DNA of 64,000 nucleotides from Perognathus longimembris pacificus (Eukaryota; Chordata; Mammalia; Rodentia; Heteromyidae): contig NC_063171.1 in assembly GCF_023159225.1 (NCBI RefSeq), forward strand, positions 34,751,378 through 34,815,377. The letters are read 5' to 3'. Numbering within the stretch: the first letter of the stretch is position 1; every line of letters starts with the position of its first letter. A model generated the notes under the pieces. That model saw nothing but the letters and a program-made list of their open reading frames with translations. It did no database searches and was not told where the DNA came from. This document shows positions 21,763 through 33,690 of this stretch, one piece after another. Made by a program: the position numbers and the translations under genes.

Positions 21763-21955
21763 GTGCCCCTGGGACTCTATTCAGGAAGTTCCTTCCTGTG
21801 CCTATAAGTTCTAGCATCTTTCCTACTCTGTCCTTCAGTAGTTTCAAGGATTCAGGTCTGATATTGAGGTCCTTGATCCATTTTGAGTTGATCTTTGTGC
21901 GTGGTGATAGGCTTGGGTCTACTTTGAGTTTTCTGCATATCGCAATGACTTCTTA

Positions 21956-23489
21956 AAGTCCAAGGAGTTCCCATTCCCAAGTGACCACTGAATTTTTGAA
22001 TGGCTCTTCCAGATTTGAATAGATGGAAAAAGTTTAAAAACTTCTCTTCATGCCCAGACTTGATTACTCAGATCTCCCATTATCATCAAAGTACAACTTA
22101 GCACTTTTTCTACCATCTGGTTTCAACCTACTTTTCAGATACATCTTCCACTAACACCTTCCCTTCTACTAACCTGAGCTAACCTCTGTTCTCCATTTTC
22201 CCTGAACACCCTGTTCTCTCCCAGCTCCCATATTTGTTCATAAAGCCCTTCCCCTACCCCAGTGCTTCCTGTCCTTAATTCTGCCATTAGATGACTTCCT
22301 GTCCTTAACTTAGACATTTAGATGACACAAAGTACATCACCATTGTCTGTCCAGTTCCCGGGTAGGTAAAATACACTCTTAATAAACAATTGGCCTTAAT
22401 GCATTCATATATTTATCTTTTCTTCATTTATTTGTGTTTCTTATTGTGTTGTCTAAGCTTGGCTTGGTTATCCATAAAGTGAATGAAAGCAGATGGCTAT
22501 ATAATTTATAGGTACAATTCAAAACAAAAATTTAGATTCTATTTTTGTAATGATTAAAGATTCCTAGAGAGTGACAGTGACGCATGATAAGCCCAAGGCC
22601 CTTGCAAGCACAGAGTTCTGTGTGCCTGCATGGGCTGAAGACCCATAAGACTGACTCAGGGTAAAACACAGACTTCTATGAGTTGTGGATCCAAGCTATC
22701 TTGTCATTGAGTAGTTTGATACTGGTAAGTAAACAATGAACACAGTAATACAATAAGTGTTATAAAATGTCTGAGTGCAGGGTACCAAGAAAGCATGCTG
22801 CTGGGAGGCTCAGCCCATTCTAGGAAGAGATGGAAAGTAAAGGGATATCAGAAAAGTTTGTGGAAAAAGGAAGCCCTTAAACTCATTTTTGCAGCTGAAG
22901 TCAGAGCTGGAAAGGAAGGAGAGAGAAAGTTAGCTCAAGGAATAAAATATCCCAGTGCAAAAACAACAACAACAAAAAAACGCCCACAGAAACATGTCCA
23001 GTCATATTCATTCTCTAACACTTCAGATTTTTTGGCCATGATTCACAGTGTGAAATGTACACTTTAGCTTGGTACACATTATCAAAAACAAAAGTTCCAA
23101 AAGTACATGTGATTGACCTCTTTCATAGACATAAATATATTTGCAAGTCCTGCTTTAAGGGCTTTTTCCAATGTGTCCTACTAGGCAAGTCTCTCTAATC
23201 CTGTAGGCCCTAAGCCATGTGCATTCTCAGCGTGCATCTCTTCAGACACTTTGTTTTCTGGTGGCTGTGATGTGCAACTCATATTAGACTAAAACTCAAA
23301 GGCAACTTCAGATGGCCAGTACGTGTTCATTTTTAGGCAATTCAAGTATCTCTTTCTCAGTCTTTGCATGTACCATTTTTCCCAGGGCTACCAGTGTCTT
23401 GTCTTCTCATTTCTTACCACCTAAGTTTTTCTTGGTAGAGAGTCAAAGGAGAATCTTTTGACTCAAGTTAACTTAAAAAGAAAACATCT
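21956..23489. other. Unique DNA, nothing recognised apart from a short tandem repeat
   Basis: No gene or family is assigned. An imperfect duplication lies at 22266-22324 and is listed separately. Confidence 0.5.
22266..22324. repeat. Imperfect tandem duplication of about 30 bp
   Basis: TTCCTGTCCTTAA...AGATGAC occurs twice in a row with a few differences between the copies. Confidence 0.75.
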
Positions 23490-23598
23490 TTGTGCTGCAC
23501 ACTTGTAATCTCATTATTTGGGAAGCTAAGGCAGGAAGACCTTGAGTTTGAGGTCAGCTGAGCTACACATAAGACCTTCTCTCAAAACAGCAACAAAT
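23490..23598 (+). mobile_element. B1-like SINE monomer
   Basis: The 7SL-derived order is CTGCACACTTGTAATCTCAT, TTTGGGAAGCTAAGGCAGGA, then AGTTTGAGGTCAGCTGAGCT and an A-rich end. No Geo unit follows. Confidence 0.85.
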
Positions 23599-23912
23599 GG
23601 ACCCTCTTCTTTGGTGCATGTGGTGAATGACATCAAATCAGTCTGATTCAGTGTCATTTCATGCACAATTCTGGTTATATAATCTGGGGACTGCATATTA
23701 CTAGAATCATCTCCAGAGAAGACCCTCTACTTAAAGAGAAGTTGTTCTCAAGAATATTCAGGGTTTTCAATGATAGTGAAAAAATAAAACTTCAACCCAA
23801 TCATTTTTGTATTCACTGAGTTTCTGAAACTTTTACATATATTTTATTATGAAAACTATACTTCTATCTGTGAATTAAGAATCATTATTGCTATCAGTTT
23901 CCATTTTATTTT

Positions 23913-24116
23913 TGTACCAGTACTGGGACTTGTACCAGGGTCTGGGTGCTGTCTCTAAGCTTGTTTTTTCCTCAAAGCTAGCATTCTGCTACTCAAGCCA
24001 TTTTGGTGATTAATTGGAGATAAGAGTCTCAGGGATTTTCTTGTTCCTGTAGGCTTTGAACCTCGATCCTCAGATCTCAGCCAGTCTTATAGATATGAGC
24101 CATCAGGGCCCAGCTA
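23913..24116 (-). mobile_element. 7SL/B1-like + Geo-like dimeric SINE (old)
   Basis: The antisense dimer has a Geo unit at the left (ACCAGTACTGGGACTTGTAC, CTACTCAAGCCATTTTGGTG). The 7SL-like unit is at the right (GATCCTCAGATCTCAGCC, ATAGATATGAGCCATCAGGG). Confidence 0.8.
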
Positions 24117-25647
24117 GTTTCCATTTTATAAGTTAGCACAGACTTACAGTGTGTCTGATTCAAAGGTCATGCTGACATGCTTTCCCCATGATGCTAATCA
24201 AATTAAGATCGTGATAGCTTGAGTGTGCTGATTCACATTTGATGAATAAAGGGCCAGCTGAACACAGCAACTAGCAAGGCAACTCTGGTCACAATGGATA
24301 TTTACCAAAACAAATCTGTGGTGAACAAAACCCCTTATTTCTATGTCATGTGTCTGTTGCTAGCATGACATTGATTGTCTTGCTCTGGTGTTGTTGTCGT
24401 TTAGTGATGCTGGGTTACATCCAAACATTCCCATATCAGCCTCTAAAGGTCTATTGTGTCATGTATTTCTTTAATGGACTTGGTCTGTTTTCTTCCCTCT
24501 TTGGTGACAGAAGAAGGAAAAAAATTCTGTCCTTACTATCCTGTATACACATAGAGGCATTAATGTAAGTTAGAACCAAGTCCACATGTTTTCAGAGATT
24601 TGCCCTTGACACTGGCTGCACACAATTCTGGAGGAACGCTAGCCCCTTCCTACCACAGACACCAAGTCTGCACATTTTTTTTTATGAGTCTTCTATGACT
24701 ACCTCACCTGGACATTTGAGACTGACATGTTCTGCAAAATAAACCTAGAGTAATCAATATGTGTATATAACAAGCTGATGATAATAGCAAGTTCATCTCT
24801 AATCCATAACAAGGAAATCTGTACCAGAAGGTAGTATGGTAAAGTGTAAGGAGCATACTCTAAGAAGTAAGAGGCTTGGTTTCAATAATTGCAAAATGAG
24901 ATATAACAATGAGATAGTATGTGTGAACACGCTTGGTGAGCTGAAAAGGCAATGCTGTCACTAAGAATTGTGACATTTTGATGCTGGATAACCAAAGGTA
25001 CCTTGAGGAGTGAGTTGATCCAGTTCCCTAATTTCCAAAAGCTGAAGCACAGAAAAGGGACTGCCCACGAAGCTATGGGTTATAGCTTCTCATGCCCACG
25101 ACAGAGCTGCAGCTATCTTTTTGTATAATAGCATGAGACAAGGTAATAATAGCATCTAGCCATTACTAATGCATAGCACATATTTTCTAGACTATATATT
25201 TTTTGTTTTGTTCAGCATTGCTACTAAATGAAAATTGCAAGGAGTATTTGGTACATATATGTTATGGATATTAAACATTATATTATATATTAAGGGCTTT
25301 AATCTTAAAAGCACCTTAAATTAGCAAGGTTACTGCCGTGCTCTCAGGAATGAGTCTATATCTCCCTCATCTATAGATAAAGACTTACACTATCTCTTTG
25401 AGGCATTGACCAGTTTTTATAGTTACAGGCCCTCTCTGTCAATGTTACACTAAGCTGAAACGCCTTATCTCTTCTTAGAAGGCTATCAACCTCAACAGAT
25501 GCCCACCACAATGTAGAAACCTCCATACAGGTCTGTGATGACTTCCAACCTACAAGAGAACCAAACTTTCTTTCTTCCATATAAGCAGTTAAGCTGAGTT
25601 TATAACTTGTTACACGTGTGTGTTAGTGTGTGCACGCATGTGTGCAC
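24117..25647. other. Unique DNA with faint MIR-like traces
   Basis: Weak MIR-like words occur at 24840-24930 and 25005-25100, too degraded to call. No coding evidence. Confidence 0.4.
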
Positions 25648-25866
25648 ATGTGCCAGTCTTGGGGCTTGAACTCAGGGCCTGGACTTCTTTTGCTCAAGGA
25701 TAGTGTTATTCCATTTCATTCACAGCTCCTTCTGGCTTTTTTTGGTAGCTTATTGAAGATAAAAGTCTCACAGACTTTCTTGCCTGGACTGGCTTCAAAT
25801 CAGAATCCTCTGATCCCAGCCTCTGGAACAGCAAGGATTACAGGCATGAGCCATCAGTATCTGCCT
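25648..25866 (-). mobile_element. 7SL/B1-like + Geo-like dimeric SINE (old)
   Basis: From the left, GCCAGTCTTGGGGCTTGAAC and TTTTGCTCAAGGATAGTGTT are the right unit in antisense. GATTACAGGCATGAGCCATC near the right end is the 7SL-like head. Confidence 0.85.
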
Positions 25867-26078
25867 TAAGATGAGCTCATGGGATCTATACATGACAAAC
25901 CTCATATAAACCTCAGGCTAGCATCATGGATGTGGGACCAATGTCCACACTCAGGAAGATACTGAGCTTGATTGAAAGCTGTTGCCATCTCTTTTTTTTA
26001 ACCTTTTTTAATGTAGAGGGGAGTCTTTGGTTGGTTGGTTTGAGTTGGATTGGATTGGGTTTTTTTTTTCTGGAGAGG

Positions 26079-26190
26079 TTGTTGTTTGTTTTTGAGACAG
26101 GGTCTTGCTACGTAGCCCACACTGGACTCAAATTCCTGCCTTAGTCTATAGAATGCTGGAGTTACAGCTGTGCAGCACTGTTCTTCTTTT
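26079..26190 (-). mobile_element. B1-like SINE monomer
   Basis: Antisense B1 order: TTTTTGAGACAGGGTCTTGC, TACGTAGCCCACACTGGACT, CAAATTCCTGCCTTAGTCT, GGAGTTACAGCTGTGCAGCA. Confidence 0.88.
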
Positions 26191-26644
26191 TCTTTTCCTG
26201 TTCCTTTGTTCTCAACAAAGGGCCTTGCAGTGTCATTTTTCACTAGACCCACACACACAAATTAGGTGGGTGGTATGGCGTTGAGTTACTGTATTCTGGA
26301 GTCACTCTTCAGTCTCTCCTCTATTCTCCAGTGCCCCTGCCTCCTGAGAACAGCTGGGTATAGGTGGGCGGGGCTGTGCTTAAAGTTCTCACTCCTCTTC
26401 TTCCATGACTTAGGAATCTCCACACGAATGGGTTTCATAAGGAAAAGAATAGGGAAAGGGCATCCAGCAGCCATCTTGAACAAAATATTCATTTTTCATG
26501 TTGCATTTTAAACGATTCATCACATTCAACATAACCCATGATTCTAATTTGGAGTGTCTGGCCCATCAACTGCTTGTCCAGTCTTTTACCTAAATTTACT
26601 TTTTGTTTGAATTTCTTTAGTAGAGTTCCAATTACAAACGTTAA

Positions 26645-26860
26645 TTTGTTCATTCAACCACTGTTTGTGACACATTTTTCTAGGTTTCTGGGGCTAAAAT
26701 AATAAATGAAAGGGATAAAGTTATTAACTAGAATTTGTTGTTCCAAGAACTTTTGCTAGACATGTAATGATATAAATTTAAGAACTCTATGCTTTTGTCC
26801 TCAATAGGAGAAACATGAAAATGATGTAAGAATAGGTCTTACATATCTATGGAAGTCACT
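26645..26860 (+). mobile_element. L2/L3-like LINE relic
   Basis: TTTGTTCATTCAACCACTGT, then TTTCTAGGTTTCTGGGGCTA and AAATAATAAATGAAAG match the 'tattgagcacctactatgtgcc...ctggggatacagcaatgaa' part of L2-type elements. The end is not defined. Confidence 0.5.
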
Positions 26861-27664
26861 TACATACCAGGAGAGATATGCAAATTGGAGGTTAGAATGC
26901 AAATGTCAAAGGAAGATGACAGAAAAAGTAACTGCTTTAGAGTTGGATAGAAAGTTGCTTATCCCTGTTTACAAAATTTATACAGCATCTGCGGAAAGAT
27001 GCTGACTCGAATGAGTAACTGATCAAAGCTTCAGATATTGAATTTGCAATAAGCAAATGTACCATGAGAAGCACGTTTGTGGGAATTTAACTTGGAAATG
27101 CTGTTGTCCAGAGGCAATTTCAGTTACACAGAGCATAGAGAGTAATTCTAAAAACAGGTAGGCAGAATGCACTGAATTATAAATAATTACCAGACCAGGC
27201 CTATTTTTAGAAAACAACTGACTTACTCACATAAGAAAATAAGAGGTTGGGGATCCATCACCAGAAAGTATGTGAAGCTCAAGCTTAATTGGCAAGCCGG
27301 GCTTGTTATGGGGCTGCATAAAATCAGACTGAAAAGTGCATGAGATACAGAGCTGCTGGGTTGCAGCAATCCGGTGTGTATCAGACATTTGAATTTTCTA
27401 TGTGAATGACAGATGCACTAAAACGTAAGTGGTCCCTGTGAGTAAGTGTAACAGAGCATTGGTGATCAGAGGCAATCTGACACTACCAGGCTTAAGGGAG
27501 GAAGAGTCTCATAGGAAAAGCCACACTGCTGGTGAGTAGTGACCCAAAATCAGGGCGTGGGAGCTTCAATGAGACAGTACAAATGTCAAGGTAATGTGAG
27601 TCACTCACAAAGAAGAGGAGGCTCAGTCCAACCTTGTTTGGAGGTTTTGGGTTTGGGGTTTTAA
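26861..27664. other. Unique DNA, nothing recognised
   Basis: No family or gene assigned. Confidence 0.5.
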
Positions 27665-27742
27665 TTTTCCATCCTGGAGATGGAATCCAGACACTCTATG
27701 TATGCCAGCCAAGAGTTCTACCATCAAGCCACAGTCCTAGCC
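27665..27742 (-). mobile_element. ID-like (tRNA-derived) SINE monomer, degraded
   Basis: Antisense tRNA-Ala-like unit: GATGGAATCCAGACACTCTA is a decayed B-box region, then GTTCTACCATCAAGCCACAG and TCCTAGCC. No Geo unit is attached. Confidence 0.65.
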
Positions 27743-28069
27743 TTCAACTTCTTTGGGAAGAGAGAAACTGTGTATCATACACCTAAATCATATAGACTCC
27801 AAGACCCAGAATACCCCAAAACCATCCAGCGTGGTAACCCAAATCTTGAAGGCAGCTGTCAATCAAAGCCTCCCTGTTTCAGATAGATTGCAAGAGTGAT
27901 AGTTTAGGGAAACTTTCACTTTGGCTTTTAAAAAATTAACATTGCTAAAAGTGTTCAATATAATAATTTTAGTGTCACCACAGAAAGATGACTGAAGCAG
28001 AATAGTAAGAGCCTAATCCATTCCCAGATTCAGCTTGCACTCTGGACAAGATACATGTTTTACAGATGA

Positions 28070-28190
28070 TGAACTTTCCTTGTCTGGTAAGGTGGGAATA
28101 AGCCTAATAGCCTTTACTTCCAAGATATGAAGAAAATTATAATTAGACAATACATAAAATATGCTAAACAGAGATGCTACATATTAGTAT
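28070..28190 (+). mobile_element. Possible MIR relic
   Basis: CCTTGTCTGGTAAGGTGGGA followed by ATAAGCCTAATAGCC resembles the 3' half of MIR. The core is not clear. Confidence 0.45.
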
Positions 28191-28256
28191 TGCTCAACAG
28201 AAGGTAGCTGTTTATGATCTTGACCTTGCTAAAAGGCTAACTAAAGCATTTGAGTA

Positions 28257-28280
28257 TAAATATATATATATATATATAAA
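28257..28280. repeat. (TA)n short microsatellite
   Basis: About 11 TA units in an AT-rich context. Confidence 0.85.
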
Positions 28281-28791
28281 AGAGCATGTATTTACAAACA
28301 TATGTGCACATATGTGTAGCTCACATGTACCCTAAACCCACAACATCCCCAAATCTTCCATCAGGGGCATCAAGTGAGTAATTTAAGCATTGAACCAAAT
28401 AAAGCAAGTCATTATGTCAGCATCCTGGAGTCTATGGCTCTCTACTCTTTATCAGCATCTTAGTGTGAACTGAGCTGAACACTTCTTCAAAATAGTTAGT
28501 TTGTAGTAAGTAGAGAGAACTCTCAGTCTTCCCACATTCCTTGGCTGGAAATTTGTGTCAAGGCATTATTTTTTCTCAGCTCTAGCACAACAAGCTTGCC
28601 TGGTTTGCTTATATACTCTTGTCAAGTCTTCTATATACTAATAAAAGTACTTATTTGTAGTGTTTGAAAATAGCTTTTTAAATTCTGTGGTGTTATAACA
28701 TTAATAACAATTAATATCCAATAGAAATAGTTATGAACTCTCTCAAGGGTGATTAATATTTGAGAAGACCATAGACATACCCAGAGATATT

Positions 28792-28853
28792 GGGGTGGGG
28801 GAGGGGTGAGGGAGGGAGAGAGAAATTCTTAAAGAGAGAGAGCAAGAAAAAAA
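28792..28853 (+). repeat. Purine tract with G-quadruplex motif
   Basis: 28792-28816 has runs GGGG, GGGGG, GGGG, GGG and GGG with loops of 1-3 nt, a canonical quadruplex pattern. It continues into GAGA and poly(A) to 28853. Confidence 0.85.
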
Positions 28854-30117
28854 AAACTTTAGAACTTACTTTCAGGAGATGAAGCTGGAGTTTGGGGTTT
28901 CTAAGAGGAAATCATTGCCACTGGCAATAATCAGCAATATCAAAAGGGCAGCGCTGGGAGGGAGGTCACAGTAGGGATGCAGGAAGATGGCTCATGCAGT
29001 ACCTGGGGGACCTTCTGCCAGGATGATGCATTGACTTAGTGGCAACATCACACTGCAGTTGACAAAGACTTTTCACAGAAACAGATTTAGTGTGAAGAAA
29101 AAGCTCCATCTGATGGCCAGAAAATCAGCCATGTAGAAGATGTTGCTTGCACGTTTGGGACACCCTGTGTGACCTGGACCCAGAGGAGAAGTTAAAATCA
29201 AGAAAGAGGCTACTGGAGGCAATGATGAGAACCAAATAGAACCATACATAAAGCTAGTTATTCTTCACAACTTGGGGGAGTCTATATAGAAATATCTTTG
29301 TCTTTCCAGACCATAAACAAAGGCAAAGGTTTTGCATCATTTTAATTTTTAATCGCTTTGGAAATATACCATGTTAACCTTGTAAGACAGCATTGAAGTA
29401 GAGGCTCCTGAAGTGTAAAGATTTCTTTTTCTCTTATGCCATTTGTTCACTGCCTAAGACACTGACTTACTGATGTAACCTGAATGCCCTCTATGAATGT
29501 GTTTTGATGTGGAAGGGAGCTATATCTACTCACTGTCCATGAACTAAAGCTAACAGCCACCTCTCTGCCTTTCATTAGGTTTCCAACAAACACCATAACT
29601 GAACAACCCCTAAATAACTACTGGCTTTAACTGGCATGCTGTCATTGCCCTTGATTGTACCTAGAATAGACATCCTTGTACCAAATTCTCCTGGAGTTGT
29701 GCTCTGCTCATTAGAGACACATGAAGGCATTTGTTGCCCAGAGCCAACTCTGAGAATTTTACCCACAACTTTGTGCCTGCATGTCCTGACTTTATCTCAT
29801 CAATAGAGTCAACCACCTTTACTTTAGACATTTTTAAGTCAAAAGTCACATGTGTACTAAAGAGCCATAAAGGACCTGATCCAAAGGGACCAGAATTTAC
29901 TTTCCTCTTACATAAGACACACCCTGATCCTTTCAAAGCAGCTTCTTGACTTCTTAGGAGTGAATCACAGTTATTTCAGAGAGAATTTGGGAACTGATCC
30001 CATAACTATTTCTGTTTGGTTCCTGTAGTTTGTACTTTTTTTTCTCACACTTTCTGCCTAGCCCACATTTCCTAGGCAGGCATGTCCTCTAACAAAAACA
30101 ATTGTGGACATTTCTCC

Positions 30118-30240
30118 TCTCTTCATGTGCTTTTGAGCAAGTTGCTTTAACTTCATGGTCTCAATTTGTCATCTGTGAAATGAGATGGCAGAAAGTTTCA
30201 CAAAATCTTTGGGAAGATACTAAATAATCTACTTAAGGAA
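30118..30240 (+). mobile_element. MIR relic
   Basis: TGAGCAAGTTGCTTTAACTT, TGGTCTCAATTTGTCATCTG and TGAAATGAGATGGCAG follow the MIR consensus order. Confidence 0.7.
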
Positions 30241-30399
30241 GCTATGTTCAATCTAGTGCATAAGAAAGTTAATCTTCCCAATAAAGAATGTTCGTGCACT
30301 TGTTATTTCTGGAGAGAGATTGTGTGGAACTGTTTGGGAACAGATCAGTAGGGTGAAGGAGGGAAAAGAAGCATCTAGTCCAGTATGTTCCCACTTGTG

Positions 30400-30877
30400 C
30401 AGACACACATGATTTGTGGTCTCATCAGTTCTTTGTTCAACAAAGTCATTGTGGAATCGCCAGCATTCCCAACATTTCTATTTCCAGGTGCCCTCTGAGA
30501 TCACCCCAGGATTCCCAGGATGCCCTGTCCTCACATCACGCATGCTGTGGAAAGCAACCAGGGCTACCCACCATCCTGCATCATGCTGTGCACCGTATGT
30601 CCACTCCCCATTTCATGATAAGCAACAGTGGGATTTTTTTTTTTTTAGTTTCTCAGGCCTATCACATTTGCTCTGCAAATGTCTCCCATTCTGGAGTCCT
30701 GTTGCTCTGGTCTTTCTTGAAAAATGGAGCCATGGATCCTCTCTGTAACTGGAGCTCTGCCCTGGAAACAAGAGTCCCCACTTATTTCTAGCTTCATCTC
30801 AGATCCACCTGCTGCATCCTAGTCCACTGCCTTCTCCGTTCCAATAAAAGCTAAATCATTCCCAGCATAAAAAAAAC
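30400..30877 (+). pseudogene. Possible retrocopy of an unknown transcript 3' end
   Basis: AATAAA near 30843 lies about 22 nt before an A8 run at 30869-30876, the spacing of a processed 3' end. Two overlapping frames (125 and 110 codons) cover the region, but neither resembles a known protein. No TSD was found. It may be coincidence. Confidence 0.2.
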
Positions 30878-31260
30878 CAGATCTGTTTCATCTAGCATTT
30901 TCTGTGCTATGCATCTTCCCAGGAAGCCTCAACTTGTGGAATATAGTATTTGTTTTAGTATTTATGATCTAGCCATCCAAATGAGGAAAGAATTATAAGA
31001 TGATCAGGAATACTAGAAGAGACAGAAATTCACAATATTTCAGAATAGTATATAAGCCATATAATGCTAGTAATAATGGTGAAGAACTATATATAATGGA
31101 ATGCTTTCCATAATTCCCAATAAGGAATCATGTATAGATGACTGTAAGTCCTTATAAAAAGGGAGTAACAAAGTGAAAAAAATAAGAAATATTGACCTTA
31201 ACAAGCTCAATGATCATACTTAGGTTCCAAATCATTTGAAAAAATATTACCAATAACATT

Positions 31261-31261
<1 letters not shown>

Positions 31262-31306
<45 letters not shown>

Positions 31307-31317
31307 GAGAGAGAGAG
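31262..31317. repeat. (CA)n followed by (GA)n microsatellite
   Basis: About 22 CA units, then ATGGAGAGAGAGAGA. Confidence 0.95.
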
Positions 31318-32084
31318 ACTCATTACCAATGACTTGATTTCTTCCTTATCGGTTATCTGTATGGTGGTCCTTTAATTCAGCTTGAAGCAGCCCATTAGGG
31401 CTGGACCTAGATCACACATGAGACAGAATACTAGTTGAAACAGATTATCCAAGAGAGACATACAGAAGCTGTTCTGGACCCCATCACCCTCTATGCAACT
31501 CCTGTTTACATACTTGCCACACTTGCCACTCTATGCACATGTGTGCATATCTACCTGCCCAGTCCTCTAGCTATAACACTGAATCTTTCTGCTCCCTGTT
31601 GTACAACTTGTGATCTTTTTCTCCATCATACTGTATATTTCAAGTCATCCTATAACCAACCATCTCCTTCTCTGGCTTTCTCTTCCCTCTATTTACTAAC
31701 TTGCTTTCTTAGTCTGCCCGTAAGAGCAAGGTTACTGGCCTGGATTCCAGACCTTCAAGGTTCAGCTCTTGGCATAGAAAATTGATACCGCTGCTTCTTT
31801 GATAGCATATGGTAGGCAAGAAGAATGTGATAGGCAAACCTCAGCTCCAAAGTCACTTATTCACTTATTATCTGTCCTGTAATATTGTACTGATTCATAA
31901 TTCCACATTTCTTATTTCATTATGTTCCTATAATTCTCTCGCCTCTGTTTCCTGCCTATCAAAATCATCAGTGAAATTATTTCTGTCTGTGATACTCGAG
32001 AGAATTTTCCTTAAGTGCCTTTGCACTATTTATGACAGCCAACTGGGTTCCAGGGGAGAAGGGCTTATGATTTTGTAGAAAGAA
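31318..32084. other. Unique DNA, nothing recognised
   Basis: A 116-codon plus-strand frame starts at 31435. It is pyrimidine-rich and leucine/serine-biased, without domains or splice context, so I do not call it a gene. Confidence 0.45.
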
Positions 32085-32260
32085 CATAGACTTTAGAGTC
32101 AGATTAATCTGACATCACACTAAGTTTCCCATCTCCTAGGTTTTTGATCACCAGCAGGCTACTTAACTTCTACAAATCTTGGCCTGCCAAACATTGATTT
32201 TAATCTCATTTGCACAAAGTTGTTGTGATTAGAGTTTAAGAACCACATCAGTTCTGGTCT
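32085..32260 (+). mobile_element. MIR relic
   Basis: The full MIR order is visible: ACTTTAGAGTCAGATTAATC, CCAGCAGGCTACTTAACTTC, TACAAATCTTGGCCTGCC and AAGTTGTTGTGATTAGAGTT. Confidence 0.75.
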
Positions 32261-32859
32261 CCCTGGTGTCTGTCAACAAAGGCAATTCAATACTTTTAAA
32301 ATGAGCTATTTATTGACAAAAAAGAAGTTGTCCAAGAGAAAGTATTTCAAAGCCCTGCATTCTAGTCTTTGCTCTGATTTAATTAGTTACTTGAAGAAAC
32401 ATCTTCTGCTATAGGATTTCAACATTGTAAGACTTTTCTTTTTCATATTACTTGAGTGTATGGGAGTTTGAGAGGCATAGCTCTCTTGCCCTCCTCCCAC
32501 CCACTCACTCATTAAAACTCATAGAAAATAAAAGATGTTTTGCTCTTTGGTTCCCATTGAAAGTTAGCTGTTCACAGGGAAGATTTGCTCTGGTCCTGCA
32601 TAGTTAGGTTCCTCCCTTGGGGAGATATACAGCTCGTCCCCTGTTTGGAGCAGCAGAGTAAGCTAATTTGCCTGATACTGAGAGTCCCAGTATCAAGAAG
32701 ATCAACTGTTCACACATATAAATCACCATATCCAGTATCAGCAATATAGATAATATTTGGGCTTCACTTAGTATACCATTTCATCTTAGCTTTTAATTGC
32801 TCACAACTTAGACTGGAAACAAGGATGCAGTGAAATGGGACCTTTCACCTCTAACGCGA

Positions 32860-33010
32860 TCATTTTCTGAGCCTCCAATTACTCACCAGTAACAGGAGCC
32901 AAGTATTCTCTGTGGTCATTTCTCATCCTAGAATTCCATGGTCTGAGGGAGATAATGACTATGACATCATTTCACACAATATATGGCACATAGAAAAGAC
33001 TTAACAATAA
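32860..33010 (+). mobile_element. Possible MIR relic
   Basis: TTTCTGAGCCTCCAATTACT, a GTAACAGGAGCCAAG segment and ATATGGCACATAGAAAAGAC fit a degraded MIR. Confidence 0.5.
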
Positions 33011-33289
33011 GCCTATCCAAGGCTTGGTCTTTCTAGTGACCATCCCCATCCTGAAGATATGCAATGGCTGACAGAGAAGAGGGATGACCTTGTCAGAGCA
33101 AAGGACACTCCCATCACCCGGATCATCAGGAAATTCCAAGAGTCTTGGGAGCTGTGTGACTGTAAGTAGAAACAAAAACCAAGGATCTTCGTATATACTA
33201 AAGATTATGTAGAATGAGAAAGGATGATGTGATATGATATCACCTCACACACCTAACCACAGAGCCTGAACACACACATATCAAAAACT

Positions 33290-33690
33290 GATAGAATCAA
33301 AAGGAAAAACAGATGACTTAGCAGCATAGATATCTGAATATCCCACTTTTGGTCATGAATAAAACAACTCAAAAGAACATCAAGAAAGGAGTTGAAAAGT
33401 TGAGCAACTATATAAACCAACAGGACCTAACAGATATCCATTGATCACTCCTCTCAATAAGAACAGAATACACATTTTTCTTAAACACAGAACACTAGCC
33501 AGGACTGACCATAAGTCAAGCCATGAAACAAGTTCCAACACATTAAAAGGATTTGAACAAAACAAAACATGTTATCTGACCACAATAGAAAGAAAATTTG
33601 GAAATTCACAGTATGTGAAAATTAAACCCCACATTCCTCGCTTGAATCACTCTGCCAAAGAAGAAATTTCAAAAGCTGTGCACACCATTT
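33290..33690 (+). mobile_element. Ancient LINE-1 fragment
   Basis: ACCTAACAGATATCCATTGA, AGAACAGAATACACATTTTT, AACACAGAACACTAGCCAGG and CTGACCATAAGTCAAGCCAT are in the order seen in old mammalian L1 interior sequence. They are followed by GACCACAATAGAAAG and AATTCACAGTATGTGAAAAT. No long ORF remains. Confidence 0.65.

Larger units (their letters stand above)
20237..21955 (-). mobile_element. LINE-1 copy B, antisense, 5'-truncated
   Basis: The sense strand runs right to left: degraded ORF2 from about 21955, the ORF2 stop near 20939, a 3' UTR of about 470 nt (excluding the nested SINE), AATAAA-type signals and an A-rich end near 20237. The 3' UTR differs from copy A over most of its length and lacks the G-rich tract. 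The final 45 nt or so are homologous. The last 90 nt recur at 58570-58660. TSDs could not be fixed. Confidence 0.92.
28191..30117. other. Unique DNA, no assignable gene
   Basis: Apart from the TA tract and the G-rich patch listed separately, no repeat family is recognised. The block at 28880-29260 has retrocopy-like composition, but stops break every frame and I cannot name a parent gene. Confidence 0.4.

Noticed and set aside
28880..29260. Possible processed ribosomal-type pseudogene
   Set aside because: I tried the three forward frames over the most promising part and found stops in each, with no match to a protein I know.
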